From a bacterium D16-36 (GTDB taxonomy: Bacteria; Bacillota; Clostridia; Lachnospirales; Lachnospiraceae), in NCBI GenBank assembly GCA_003611745.1, contig RAYF01000042.1:1-58320 (forward strand): a stretch of DNA of 58,320 nt, given 5' to 3'. The translations under genes and the position numbers were made by a program. Position 1 is the stretch's first letter, and every line of letters begins with the position of its first letter. A model generated the notes under the pieces. That model was given only the letters and a program-made list of their open reading frames with translations. It made no database searches and was not told the DNA's origin. Positions 51,265 to 58,320 of the stretch are shown here, one piece after another.

Positions 51265-53786
51265 AAAATAATAACCAGATTGCGGTACAGAGGCTTGGTA
51301 TCCGTTCTTTAAAACAGAATAAAACCAGAAACCTGTTTGTTATCCTTGCGGTTGTGCTTACAACATTTATGTTTACAACTGTTTTTAGTATTGGTTTTAG
51401 CATTGCAAAAAATTTGAGCATTATGATGGTCCGGCAGCAGGGCACAAAGGCGAGCATCATATTGGAAAAGCCTGAGGCACGGCAGGTGGAACAGGCAGGA
51501 AGGGCAAAGAATCTGAATGCCGCCGGAATAAGGATACCTGCAGGTGTTTTTACGGATGAGGAGGAAAAAGCGAAATTTTTGTTAAACTATTATGATAAAA
51601 CAGAATTCGAAGAAAATTTTCTTCCTGCGGTCAGTGATCTGGAGGGGAGATATCCCGAAAAAGAAGATGAAATAATGCTTTCAAAAGCGGCTCTGGAGAT
51701 ACTTCATGTGAAGGAGCCGAAAGAGGGGATGGATATCGTGCTGCAATCTGCTTCTGGGGATGGGACATACCGGCTGTCCGGCTGGTACACGGATTATGCA
51801 TACTCCCAAAAGGGTTATCTATGTTTTGTCTCAAAGAAGTGCGTGGATGCACTTGGCCTTACCATGGAAAAGGATGGGCGCCTTTGTATTTCTGCCAATG
51901 TGGGTAAACAGAACCGCCTTCTAGAAGAACTTGAGGAAATAGTTACACTGCGTGATGGCCAGGAGTTTCAGGCATCATGGGATGCACAGGATCAAAGTAC
52001 GGGAAATACATTTGCAATTGCGGCACTTATTGGAGTTATGGGGTTGATTATTGTTCTGAGCGGTTATCTTCTTATATATAATGTTATGCATATTTCTGTT
52101 ACAAAGGACATCCGTTTTTATGGGATGTTAAAGACGCTGGGGACTTCGCCGGCCCAAATCAAAAAAATTGTAAAGATGCAGGTAGCCAGGCTTTCCTGCA
52201 TTGGTATTCCAATTGGAATTCTGCTTGGGCTGATGATTTCCTTTTTAGCCGTTCCGTTTGCCTTACAAATGCTTCAAACAGGTGCATATGCAGAGGTGAT
52301 GCCCTCGGAAATCAGTTTTAACCCATTTATTTATGTTGGTACGGTCTTATTTGCTGTTTTAACGGTTACAGTGAGCTGCCGCAAGCCCGCAAAGCTTGCA
52401 GGCAGGGTTTCAGCGGTGGAGGCGCTCCGTTTTAATGGGCAGAATCAGATAAAAACGAAATCGAAGAATTCTACCAGTGGCGGAAAGGTCTATAAGATGG
52501 CATTCCGCAATGTTTTTAGGGAAAAGAAGCGGGCTATTTTGGTATTTGCTTCGCTTTTTATGGGGACTATGGCATTTTTGTCGGTAGATGTTTTTCTTGG
52601 GAGCATGAAACTGGAAAATTATGTGGAGTATTATCTGCCAAATGATTTTACTATTTATACAAGGGCAGGGCAGGAGGATAATACGGAGGAGGATGAGGCA
52701 GAATACGACAGCCAGATAGAAAGATTGGTGCAGGATCTAGAAGAGATAGATGGGATAACACATCTTGGAAAGAACCGTGCTGCTGATGCCTTTTTGGAGT
52801 TTGATGAGGAAGTATTTGCCCCATTTCTGGAGAATGAGTTTTCAGACGGGGAGAGTATGGAGGAGGCGGTAGATTTTTATAAAAACGCGGAAGAAGAGGA
52901 GAGGTATTCAGCGCCGGTTATTTCAGTAGACCGCAAAATGATTGAGAGGTATAATGAGAGGGCGCAGCAGAAAATAGATATAGAACGGTTTGAAAAAGGG
53001 GAAATCTGTTTGATAGGGGACGTCCAGACGGAAGAACAGGCTGATGCGCTCCGCGGTAAAGATATCACAATGATAGATAAGGGGAGCGGGGAAAAGCTTT
53101 CGGTTGAGATTGGTGCCTGTATGCTGCTTGGCAAAGAGTACGGAGTTAATATCGGCTATATGTGGCAACAGGGGGGTGCGCCGAGCGTCATTTTGATTAG
53201 CGAGGCGGTAATGAACAAGCTTTGCAAGGATACATGGTTCGATAATATTATAGTAGACTGTGAAGCGGATGCCGAACCATCTGTGGCGATGCAGATTAAG
53301 AGGCTTGCCAAGACAAACCCTTCTATATTTGAGGTGGAGATTAAGTCTGAGATGGTTTCCGGCCTTAAGTCTTCTATGCTGACGATGAATGTTCTCGGCG
53401 GAGGAATCTCCATTATATTGATTATGATAGGGGTGCTGAACTTTATCAATGTTATGCTGACTGGGGTATATATTAGGCGTGGGGAGCTGGCCGTAATGGA
53501 GAGCGTTGGCATGACAAAGAAACAGGTAAAAAGAATGCTGACTTATGAGGGGGGATACTATGCGGCCGTAACAATTGGATTGATACTTACTCTTGGAAAT
53601 GTTATTATATATACAATTGCGGACATGGCGCAAAAGATAGCGGATTATGCGGTATTCCATTATCCTGCGCCGCTGATGTGTATAATTTCTGTATTCATTT
53701 TTGCAATCTGCATCAGTGTCCCTTCCTGCGTATACCGTACGCTTTCAAAAGAGAGCGTGACAGAACGGTTACGGCAGGGGGAGTGA
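51258..53786 (+). CDS. ABC transporter permease with two FtsX domains
   Basis: An 842-residue membrane protein starting with MLENNNQIAVQRLGIRSLKQ. Helix 1 is about 25-50, then an extracellular domain (about 55-245), helices 2-4 with the coupling motif DIRFYGMLKTLGTSPAQI, a second half beginning KMAFRNVFREKKRAILVFAS, a long very acidic extracellular domain (about 455-700), and helices with RGELAVMESVGMTKKQ. Works with the adjacent ATPase; together with the following regulator and kinase it forms a four-gene sensing/export unit. Confidence 0.9.
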   Translation: MLENNNQIAVQRLGIRSLKQNKTRNLFVILAVVLTTFMFTTVFSIGFSIAKNLSIMMVRQQGTKASIILEKPEARQVEQAGRAKNLNAAGIRIPAGVFTDEEEKAKFLLNYYDKTEFEENFLPAVSDLEGRYPEKEDEIMLSKAALEILHVKEPKEGMDIVLQSASGDGTYRLSGWYTDYAYSQKGYLCFVSKKCVDALGLTMEKDGRLCISANVGKQNRLLEELEEIVTLRDGQEFQASWDAQDQSTGNTFAIAALIGVMGLIIVLSGYLLIYNVMHISVTKDIRFYGMLKTLGTSPAQIKKIVKMQVARLSCIGIPIGILLGLMISFLAVPFALQMLQTGAYAEVMPSEISFNPFIYVGTVLFAVLTVTVSCRKPAKLAGRVSAVEALRFNGQNQIKTKSKNSTSGGKVYKMAFRNVFREKKRAILVFASLFMGTMAFLSVDVFLGSMKLENYVEYYLPNDFTIYTRAGQEDNTEEDEAEYDSQIERLVQDLEEIDGITHLGKNRAADAFLEFDEEVFAPFLENEFSDGESMEEAVDFYKNAEEEERYSAPVISVDRKMIERYNERAQQKIDIERFEKGEICLIGDVQTEEQADALRGKDITMIDKGSGEKLSVEIGACMLLGKEYGVNIGYMWQQGGAPSVILISEAVMNKLCKDTWFDNIIVDCEADAEPSVAMQIKRLAKTNPSIFEVEIKSEMVSGLKSSMLTMNVLGGGISIILIMIGVLNFINVMLTGVYIRRGELAVMESVGMTKKQVKRMLTYEGGYYAAVTIGLILTLGNVIIYTIADMAQKIADYAVFHYPAPLMCIISVFIFAICISVPSCVYRTLSKESVTERLRQGE

Positions 53787-53814
53787 GAGAAAATGTGCAG
53801 CATGGGGGATTGAT

Positions 53815-54489
53815 ATGCAGAGACTGCTTATTGTAGAAGATGATATTATTATCTGCGGTGGAATAAAAGTGTTTTTGGAAGGGAAGGGGTATGCTGTAGA
53901 TTGTGCCTATACGTTTTCAGAAGCGGAAGAGGCGCTGCAGCATTCCTATAGTCTGGTGATACTTGATATTAACCTTCCGGATGGGAGCGGCATGGAGCTT
54001 TGCAGGAAAATCCGCAGTGCAGGCAATATTCCAGTGATTTTTCTGACGGCAAACGATACAGAGAAAGATATGATTGAGGGCTTTCAGGCCGGATGTGATG
54101 ATTATATTGCAAAGCCTTTTTCTGTAGAGCTTCTGAATCAGAGGATTATGGCTGTATTAAGGCGGAGCGCGCAGGATTCTTCCGGTGATTTATTCCATTA
54201 TAAGGATCTGTCTGTTGATTTTGGCAAGATGCAGGTATCCCGCAGTCAGGTTCCGGTAAAATTATCTGTGACAGAGTACAGGTTATTGGAACTGTTAATA
54301 AAAAACAAAGGGCAGGTACTGACCAGAGAATCCATTCTAGGCAGAATCTGGGACTGCGACGGGAATTATGTAGACGAAAATACATTAAATGTCCATATCC
54401 GCCGCCTGCGGCAGAAAATAGAGCCAGATACAAAAAATCCCCAGTATATAATAACGGTATTTGGGATTGGCTATACATTTGGTGAGTAG
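53815..54489 (+). CDS. OmpR-family response regulator (second ABC-linked module)
   Basis: A 224-residue regulator. Receiver: E8/D9/D10, phosphoacceptor D51 (LVILDINLPDG), IFLTAND and IAKPF. The winged-helix domain ends VFGIGYTFGE. It follows the permease by 28 bases in the same direction and precedes the kinase. In contrast to the first module, ABC genes come before the two-component genes. Confidence 0.92.
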   Translation: MQRLLIVEDDIIICGGIKVFLEGKGYAVDCAYTFSEAEEALQHSYSLVILDINLPDGSGMELCRKIRSAGNIPVIFLTANDTEKDMIEGFQAGCDDYIAKPFSVELLNQRIMAVLRRSAQDSSGDLFHYKDLSVDFGKMQVSRSQVPVKLSVTEYRLLELLIKNKGQVLTRESILGRIWDCDGNYVDENTLNVHIRRLRQKIEPDTKNPQYIITVFGIGYTFGE

Positions 54490-54502
54490 AAATGAGGGGA
54501 AT

Positions 54503-55525
54503 TTGAAAAAGTTTTATTTTGAAAAAGGGCTTCATATATTGGCCTGTTTCTATGCTACGGTGGCTGTAACAATGCCGTTTATGCTGTATTTGATGACGCA
54601 AGATGTAAGGGTCTCTGTCCTGTCGCTGGCCGGATGTCTGCTGTTTTGTATTTTGGCATATCTGCTGCACCGGCTGCATGACTGGTATATCACCGGGATT
54701 TTGGCAGATTTGCCCAAGCTGATGGATTTATTGATAGAGCTTGAGGAGAAGGAAATATTTCCCGAAAATGAAGATACTATTGTTTCAAAATTGCAGAATA
54801 GGGTGATAAAGCTGGTCAGGATATTAAAACAGAAAAACAAGATGGCTGAGCAGGAGCATGAAAATATTAAAGGGCTGGTTTCTGATATTTCACATCAATT
54901 AAAAACACCTATTTCCAATTTGAGGATGTACAGCCAGTTTTTGGAGGATGAGGCATTGCCTCCGGAAAAGCGGAGAGAGTATGTCGGGGTGCTTCAAGTG
55001 TCTGTGGAGCGGCTGTATTTTTTATCGGAAAACTTGATTAAGGTGTCAAGGCTGGAGAGCGGTTTGATATCTTTAAATATGGAGAATCAATGCTTGAATG
55101 AGACGGTTATGAAATCGGTCAAAGATATCTATCCAAAAGCGAAGAAGAAAAAGACTGAGATAGAATATTATGAGGATGGGAAGATTGTATTGCTCCATGA
55201 CAGGAACTGGACGGCTGAGGCGGTGTTTAACTTATTAGATAATGCAGTGAAATATGCAAAGGAGGGCAGCAGGATTATTTTGTCAGTCAGGCAGCTTGGC
55301 CTGTTTGTGGAAGTATCTGTGGAGGACGAGAATGGTGCTATAGCAGAGGAGGAAAGGGCGAAGGTATTTACGAGATTTTACAGGGGGAAAAACAGCCGCA
55401 GGGAGGAGGGGATTGGAGTGGGGCTTTACCTTTCCAGACAGATTGCGGTAAGGCAGGGAGGGTATATGAATTTGCGCACTACAGATAAGGGGAATGTGTT
55501 TTCTATTATGCTGTATAAGAAATAA
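54503..55525 (+). CDS. Sensor histidine kinase (BceS-like)
   Basis: A 340-residue kinase. TTG 54503 is chosen because GAGGGGA lies just upstream and translation from there gives a clean Lys-rich start; a GTG at 54482 overlapping the regulator stop is possible. Two closely spaced helices (about 12-30 and 38-56) leave almost no external loop. H-box DISHQLKTPISN, N-box VFNLLDNAVKYA, F-box VFTRFYRG and G2 GIGVGLYLS. It partners the upstream regulator; sensing probably goes through the permease. Confidence 0.9.
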   Translation: MKKFYFEKGLHILACFYATVAVTMPFMLYLMTQDVRVSVLSLAGCLLFCILAYLLHRLHDWYITGILADLPKLMDLLIELEEKEIFPENEDTIVSKLQNRVIKLVRILKQKNKMAEQEHENIKGLVSDISHQLKTPISNLRMYSQFLEDEALPPEKRREYVGVLQVSVERLYFLSENLIKVSRLESGLISLNMENQCLNETVMKSVKDIYPKAKKKKTEIEYYEDGKIVLLHDRNWTAEAVFNLLDNAVKYAKEGSRIILSVRQLGLFVEVSVEDENGAIAEEERAKVFTRFYRGKNSRREEGIGVGLYLSRQIAVRQGGYMNLRTTDKGNVFSIMLYKK

Positions 55526-55557
55526 AAAAGGGCACAAGCGGAGTCTGTGCCCTTTTT
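55524..55557. terminator. Bidirectional terminator (AAAAAAGGGCACA...TGTGCCCTTTTTT)
   Basis: AAAAAAGGGCACAAGCGGAG pairs with CTGTGCCCTTTTTT. It serves both the kinase gene and the convergent DUF1622 gene. The stem and loop are the same type as the end of the cassettes at 47897 and 55960. Confidence 0.9.
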
Positions 55558-55877
55558 TATTTCTCCTCCTCTTTGATTTCCCAATGGATTAGAAAAGCTA
55601 ACAATGCGCGCAGTGCGATGATGCCGGCAACTGTGGCTATCTCCTCCCATTCACGTACGATTACTGTCCGCAGGATTTCGCTGCCCATTTTAAACTCTAA
55701 TGCGACAGCAAGCCCCTTGGCCAGAGAAAGTTTTGTATCAGGCGAGCCCTTGATATAGTTATAAAAGCCTTTGATGCCGGATGCCGCGATAATCGCAACG
55801 CCCATAAATTCCAAAACAATGATAATAAAGTTCACCGCATTTTCTAAAAGCATTTCCAGTACATGTATAATGTCCAT
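55557..55877 (-). CDS. DUF1622 family membrane protein
   Basis: A 106-residue protein with about three helices. The ATG at 55877 (MDIIHVLEMLLENAVNFII) is preceded by GAGGA. The conserved DUF1622 core LAKGLAVALEFKMGSEILRT is evident. Its biochemical role is unknown. It is single and convergent with the kinase gene, followed upstream by the second terminator cassette. Confidence 0.85.
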   Translation of the reverse strand: MDIIHVLEMLLENAVNFIIIVLEFMGVAIIAASGIKGFYNYIKGSPDTKLSLAKGLAVALEFKMGSEILRTVIVREWEEIATVAGIIALRALLAFLIHWEIKEEEK

Positions 55878-55959
55878 AAGCAATCCTCGTTTCTGCATAG
55901 CGTTAGTTTCTTCTATATTAATGTAAGAGCTAGTTTTATTCAAGCCTTTTTTAACTTAT

Positions 55960-56046
55960 AGGAAACTGTTCGTTGTGTGGTGGTCGCCAACAAGAATTTT
56001 TGCAGAAAATTCTTGCTAGGGCACAAGCGAAGTCTGTGCCCTTTTT
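55960..56046. repeat. Terminator cassette, second copy
   Basis: Almost identical to 47897-47986 across the full 87 bases: AGGAAACTG, TGTGTGGTGGTCGCCAACAA, an inner AATTTT/AAAATT hairpin, then GGGCACAAGCGAAGTCTGTG and a T-run. Here no gene ends just before it on the plus strand, so it has been carried or copied as a unit. Confidence 0.85.
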
Positions 56047-56178
56047 CTAATGCTCTTCTTTATTTTGAGCGTTGAAAACCCTGCTGCTACCGGGAGCGGA
56101 GTGGACAGTAACGTTTAGATAGCATCTCCTGAAATTTGTTTGGCAGAAGTGGTTGAAAATTAGGCATTTATAAGGTAT

Positions 56179-56215
56179 TATAGTTCATGGATGCCAAAAG
56201 TATCCATGAACTATA
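56179..56215 (+). promoter_or_regulatory. 14-bp perfect hairpin upstream of adk
   Basis: TATAGTTCATGGAT, loop GCCAAAAGT, ATCCATGAACTATA. No T-run follows, but a strong purine-rich ribosome-like site GGGAGGGG comes next. It may be an RNA element or operator controlling what follows. The rest of 56047-56320 shows no other named feature. Confidence 0.5.
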
Positions 56216-56231
56216 GGGAGGGGCTGATTCT

Positions 56232-56288
56232 GTGGCTAGTGCAGGTACAGGGCGGAAGGGTAAAACTTGCTCTGCCTGCAGTAAATAA
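56232..56288 (+). CDS. Possible 18-residue small ORF (leader peptide candidate)
   Basis: GTG 56232 lies 9 bases after GGGAGGGG and opens an 18-codon frame, MASAGTGRKGKTCSACSK, ending TAA. It is Lys/Gly/Ser-rich with a CSAC motif. It lies between a perfect hairpin and adk, a usual place for a leader peptide. Nothing beyond position and ribosome site supports expression. Confidence 0.25.
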   Translation: MASAGTGRKGKTCSACSK

Positions 56289-56320
56289 AATAAGAAACTT
56301 GAAAGTGAAAGGAGATTTTT

Positions 56321-56965
56321 ATGAAGATTATTATGTTAGGTGCACCGGGGGCAGGAAAGGGAACTTATGCGAAAGGTATTGTTGAAAAGTACAAGATTCC
56401 GACAATTTCTACAGGAGATATTTTCCGTCAGAATATTAAAGAAGGTACAGAGCTTGGAAAGAAAGCAAAGGGATACATGGATGCAGGGGAACTGGTACCT
56501 GATGAGTTAGTCTGCGATTTAGTAGTGGACCGTCTGGAAAAGGATGACTGCAAGAATGGATATATTTTAGATGGATTTCCAAGAACGATTCCTCAGGCTG
56601 AGGCGTTGACTGCTGCTTTGAAGGAAAAGGGCACAGGGATTGATTTTGCTTTAGATATCGAAATGGAGGATCAGGCGATTATTGACCGTATGGCAGGCCG
56701 CAGGGTTTGTGCAAAGTGTGGGGAGACGTATCATGCTGTAAATATCCCGCCTAAGGCAGAGGGAATCTGTGATAAATGCGGCGGCAACCTTGAAATCCGT
56801 GATGATGACCAGCCAGAGACCGTTAAGAAGAGATTAGGTGTCTATCATGAGCAGACAGCTCCATTGATCGAATATTACAGGACACAGGGAATTCTCCATG
56901 AGGTTGATGGAAATCTTGGCCTGAAGGGTGTAAATAATAAGATTTATGAGATTCTTGGTGAATAG
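56321..56965 (+). CDS. adk: Adenylate kinase
   Basis: A 214-residue long-type adenylate kinase interconverting ATP+AMP and 2 ADP. P-loop GAPGAGKGTYA, AMP site STGDIFRQN, GFPRT motif, and a zinc-type LID with CAKC...CDKC (about 130-153). AAAGGAG precedes ATG 56321. In most Firmicutes it follows secY in the spc operon; here secY and the ribosomal genes are absent. Confidence 0.96.
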   Translation: MKIIMLGAPGAGKGTYAKGIVEKYKIPTISTGDIFRQNIKEGTELGKKAKGYMDAGELVPDELVCDLVVDRLEKDDCKNGYILDGFPRTIPQAEALTAALKEKGTGIDFALDIEMEDQAIIDRMAGRRVCAKCGETYHAVNIPPKAEGICDKCGGNLEIRDDDQPETVKKRLGVYHEQTAPLIEYYRTQGILHEVDGNLGLKGVNNKIYEILGE

Positions 56966-57037
56966 GGAGATGATGGTGCCACTGAAAGTGGCATGTCAAT
57001 TTTATAGGAAAGACAGAAAATAGAAAGAAGGCATATT

Positions 57038-57802
57038 ATGTCAGTATCAATTAAATCAGAGCATGAAATAGAATTAATGAGGGAGGCCGGCAGGATTCTG
57101 GCGATTGTCCATGATGAAATGGCAAAAATTATTCGTCCGGGCGTCAGTACGATGGACATTAACCGGAGAGGGGAGGACGTAATACGTAGCTTTAAGTGTA
57201 TCCCTTCTTTTTTGAACTATAATGGTTATCCTGCTGCAATCTGCATATCAGTAAATGATGAAGTGGTGCATGGAATACCAAGTAAAAAGCGTATATTGCA
57301 GGAAGGCGATATTGTCAGCCTGGATGCTGGAGTGATTTATCAGGGATATCAGTCGGATTCTGCCAGAACCCATGCAGTGGGGGAGATTTCGGCAGAGGAC
57401 AGACGTCTGATAGATATTACAAAACAAAGCTTTTTTGAGGGAATCAAATATGCGCGGGCAGGGAATCATTTATTTGATATTTCTAAAACAATTCAGAATT
57501 TTGTGGAGGATAACGGATATTCTGTTGTCAGGGATTTAGTTGGTCATGGCATTGGCAGGAAGCTCCATGAGGAGCCGCAGGTGCCGAACTTTAAACCGAT
57601 TGGCAGGGGAATGAAGCTTCGTGCAGGCATGACCCTGGCAATCGAGCCTATGGTAAATGCCGGCGCTTATGATGTGTGGGTGCTGGAGGATGACTGGACG
57701 GTAGTTACTAAAGATTCCACAAAGTCAGCGCATTATGAGAATACAGTCCTGATTACGGAAGGAGAGCCGGAGCTTCTTTCTTATAATAAAGATTTGGTAT
57801 AG
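57038..57802 (+). CDS. map: Type I methionine aminopeptidase
   Basis: A 254-residue metalloprotease removing N-terminal Met. Metal ligands are seen in SLDAGVIYQGYQSDSA (two Asp), GHGIGRKLHEEP (His), AIEPMV (Glu) and YENTVLIT (Glu). GAAAGAAGG precedes the ATG at 57038. It is 72 bases after adk and 18 before infA, the ancestral adk-map-infA order. Confidence 0.95.
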   Translation: MSVSIKSEHEIELMREAGRILAIVHDEMAKIIRPGVSTMDINRRGEDVIRSFKCIPSFLNYNGYPAAICISVNDEVVHGIPSKKRILQEGDIVSLDAGVIYQGYQSDSARTHAVGEISAEDRRLIDITKQSFFEGIKYARAGNHLFDISKTIQNFVEDNGYSVVRDLVGHGIGRKLHEEPQVPNFKPIGRGMKLRAGMTLAIEPMVNAGAYDVWVLEDDWTVVTKDSTKSAHYENTVLITEGEPELLSYNKDLV

Positions 57803-57820
57803 CCAAGAATGGAGGAGAAT

Positions 57821-58039
57821 ATGTCAAAAGAAGATGTGATTGAAATTGAAGGTGTTGTAGTAGAGAAACTTCCTAATGCAATGTTTAAGGTAGAGCTGGA
57901 AAATGGCCATCAGGTACTTGCACATATCAGCGGTAAGCTGCGCAAGAACTTTATCCGAATCTTGCCCGGGGATACTGTAACCATGGAAATGTCCCCATAT
58001 GATTTGACAAAGGGCCGTATTACATGGAGGGATAAATAA
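57821..58039 (+). CDS. infA: Translation initiation factor IF-1
   Basis: A 72-residue S1/OB-fold protein binding the ribosomal A site during initiation. ATG 57821 follows GGAGGAG. Family-typical [40 protein letters not shown] and GRITWR end. In Firmicutes rpmJ, rpsM, rpsK, rpsD, rpoA and rplQ usually follow; here a terminator and R1 copy D follow instead. Confidence 0.96.
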   Translation: MSKEDVIEIEGVVVEKLPNAMFKVELENGHQVLAHISGKLRKNFIRILPGDTVTMEMSPYDLTKGRITWRDK

Positions 58040-58060
58040 GGTTAAAATTGCATAATCATG

Positions 58061-58094
58061 AAACAAAGACTTGCAGGTTGCAAGTTTTTGTTTT
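58061..58094 (+). terminator. Terminator after infA
   Basis: AAACAAAGACTTGCA, a GGT loop, TGCAAGTTTTTGTTT: about 15 paired bases followed by T residues. It ends the adk-map-infA transcript. Confidence 0.88.
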
Positions 58095-58126
58095 GTGTTC
58101 TGTTATCGTATTCGTCCGCATTATGT

Positions 58127-58320
58127 GCACGGAAATCAATTTTCAATATATATTCATTACTGCCCTATTAATTTGTCACTATTTACAGACGACTGTTTCC
58201 TAAACAATAATTCCCTGTTATCCGTCATTTTCCAATGTGCCTGCGTCCGGTTATGCTTCTGTTTTTGCCCTTACAGAATATGATACGCCTAAAAAGAAGG
58301 ACAAGATATGCCGCCAGACA
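58127..58320 (-). repeat. R1 repeat, copy D (inverted, cut by the window end)
   Basis: From GCACGGAAATCAATTTTCA onward this is the reverse complement of the right arm of copies B and C (it carries CCAATGTGCCTGCGTCCGG and AGAAGGACAAGATATGCCGCC), so the element lies in the opposite orientation. It inserts just after the infA terminator. The remainder lies beyond the window. Confidence 0.88.

Noticed and set aside
52923-53660. A 245-codon antisense frame opposite the second permease
   Set aside because: Shadow of the permease gene, His/Tyr/Asn-rich, no initiation signals.

Overview
The window looks like a chromosomal piece from a Gram-positive gut anaerobe of the Lachnospiraceae (class Clostridia). 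The reasons are a complete six-gene rnf operon, a large Bacillus/Clostridium-type SRP RNA, an ftsEX/peptidoglycan-hydrolase/C-terminal-protease operon, a UgpC/MsmK-type orphan sugar ATPase next to a CdaR-like regulator, BceRS-like two-component/ABC modules, and strong AGGAGG ribosome sites with some GTG and TTG starts. I cannot name the genus. There is no rRNA, no recognisable tRNA and no CRISPR array.

Layout. 1-240 is the right end of a non-coding repeat, here called R1. 333-5458 holds an unknown Lachnospiraceae-type protein, a GNAT acetyltransferase, tadA, the SRP RNA with a perfect consensus promoter, and a 776-residue cyclic-nucleotide-binding-domain protein. 5765-8694 has an ECF S-component with a DUF1893 gene, debris of a MATE transporter and an Rpn/PD-(D/E)XK protein, and an AT-rich PadR/HXXEE pair. 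8709-15568 carries an SDR oxidoreductase, a LytR_C protein, a divergent WecG/TagA enzyme, YitT, the sugar ATPase and its neighbouring regulator. 15734-19866 is ftsE-ftsX-M23 hydrolase-S41 protease. 20064-20743 is a full R1 copy, followed by a PTS EIIC-EAL fusion, a two-component system with an ABC exporter, trmB, a 700-bp cluster of three giant hairpins, a Dabb protein and argC. A second full R1 copy sits in the argC terminator, directly upstream of rnfCDGEAB (31973-37075).

37160-43190 is an AT-rich island. It holds an agr-type quorum-sensing locus in the order regulator, kinase, AgrD, AgrB, an ISL3 transposase remnant, a small secreted protein and a VanZ-like protein. 43503-47843 is the pantothenate/CoA block panG(?)-panB-panC-panD-coaBC, with truA convergent to it. 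Then come a membrane-anchored serpin, a second ABC/two-component module, a DUF1622 protein, and adk-map-infA detached from the usual ribosomal-protein operon. The window ends in a fourth, inverted R1 copy.

How the parts fit. Most genes are core metabolism or envelope biology: Rnf makes ion gradient from ferredoxin, FtsEX gates a peptidoglycan hydrolase, and two sensor/ABC modules probably answer envelope or antimicrobial stress. The less ordinary content lies in the noncoding repeats. R1 has roughly 200-bp inverted arms and 9-bp target duplications, and its arm segments appear swapped between copies. Several other palindrome families occupy intergenic gaps and even supply stop codons. Other unusual items are the agr island and several odd proteins: the EIIC-EAL fusion, the large CNBD protein, a WecG homologue lacking its usual Asp motif, and an RnfE with a cysteine cluster and Ala/Lys tail.
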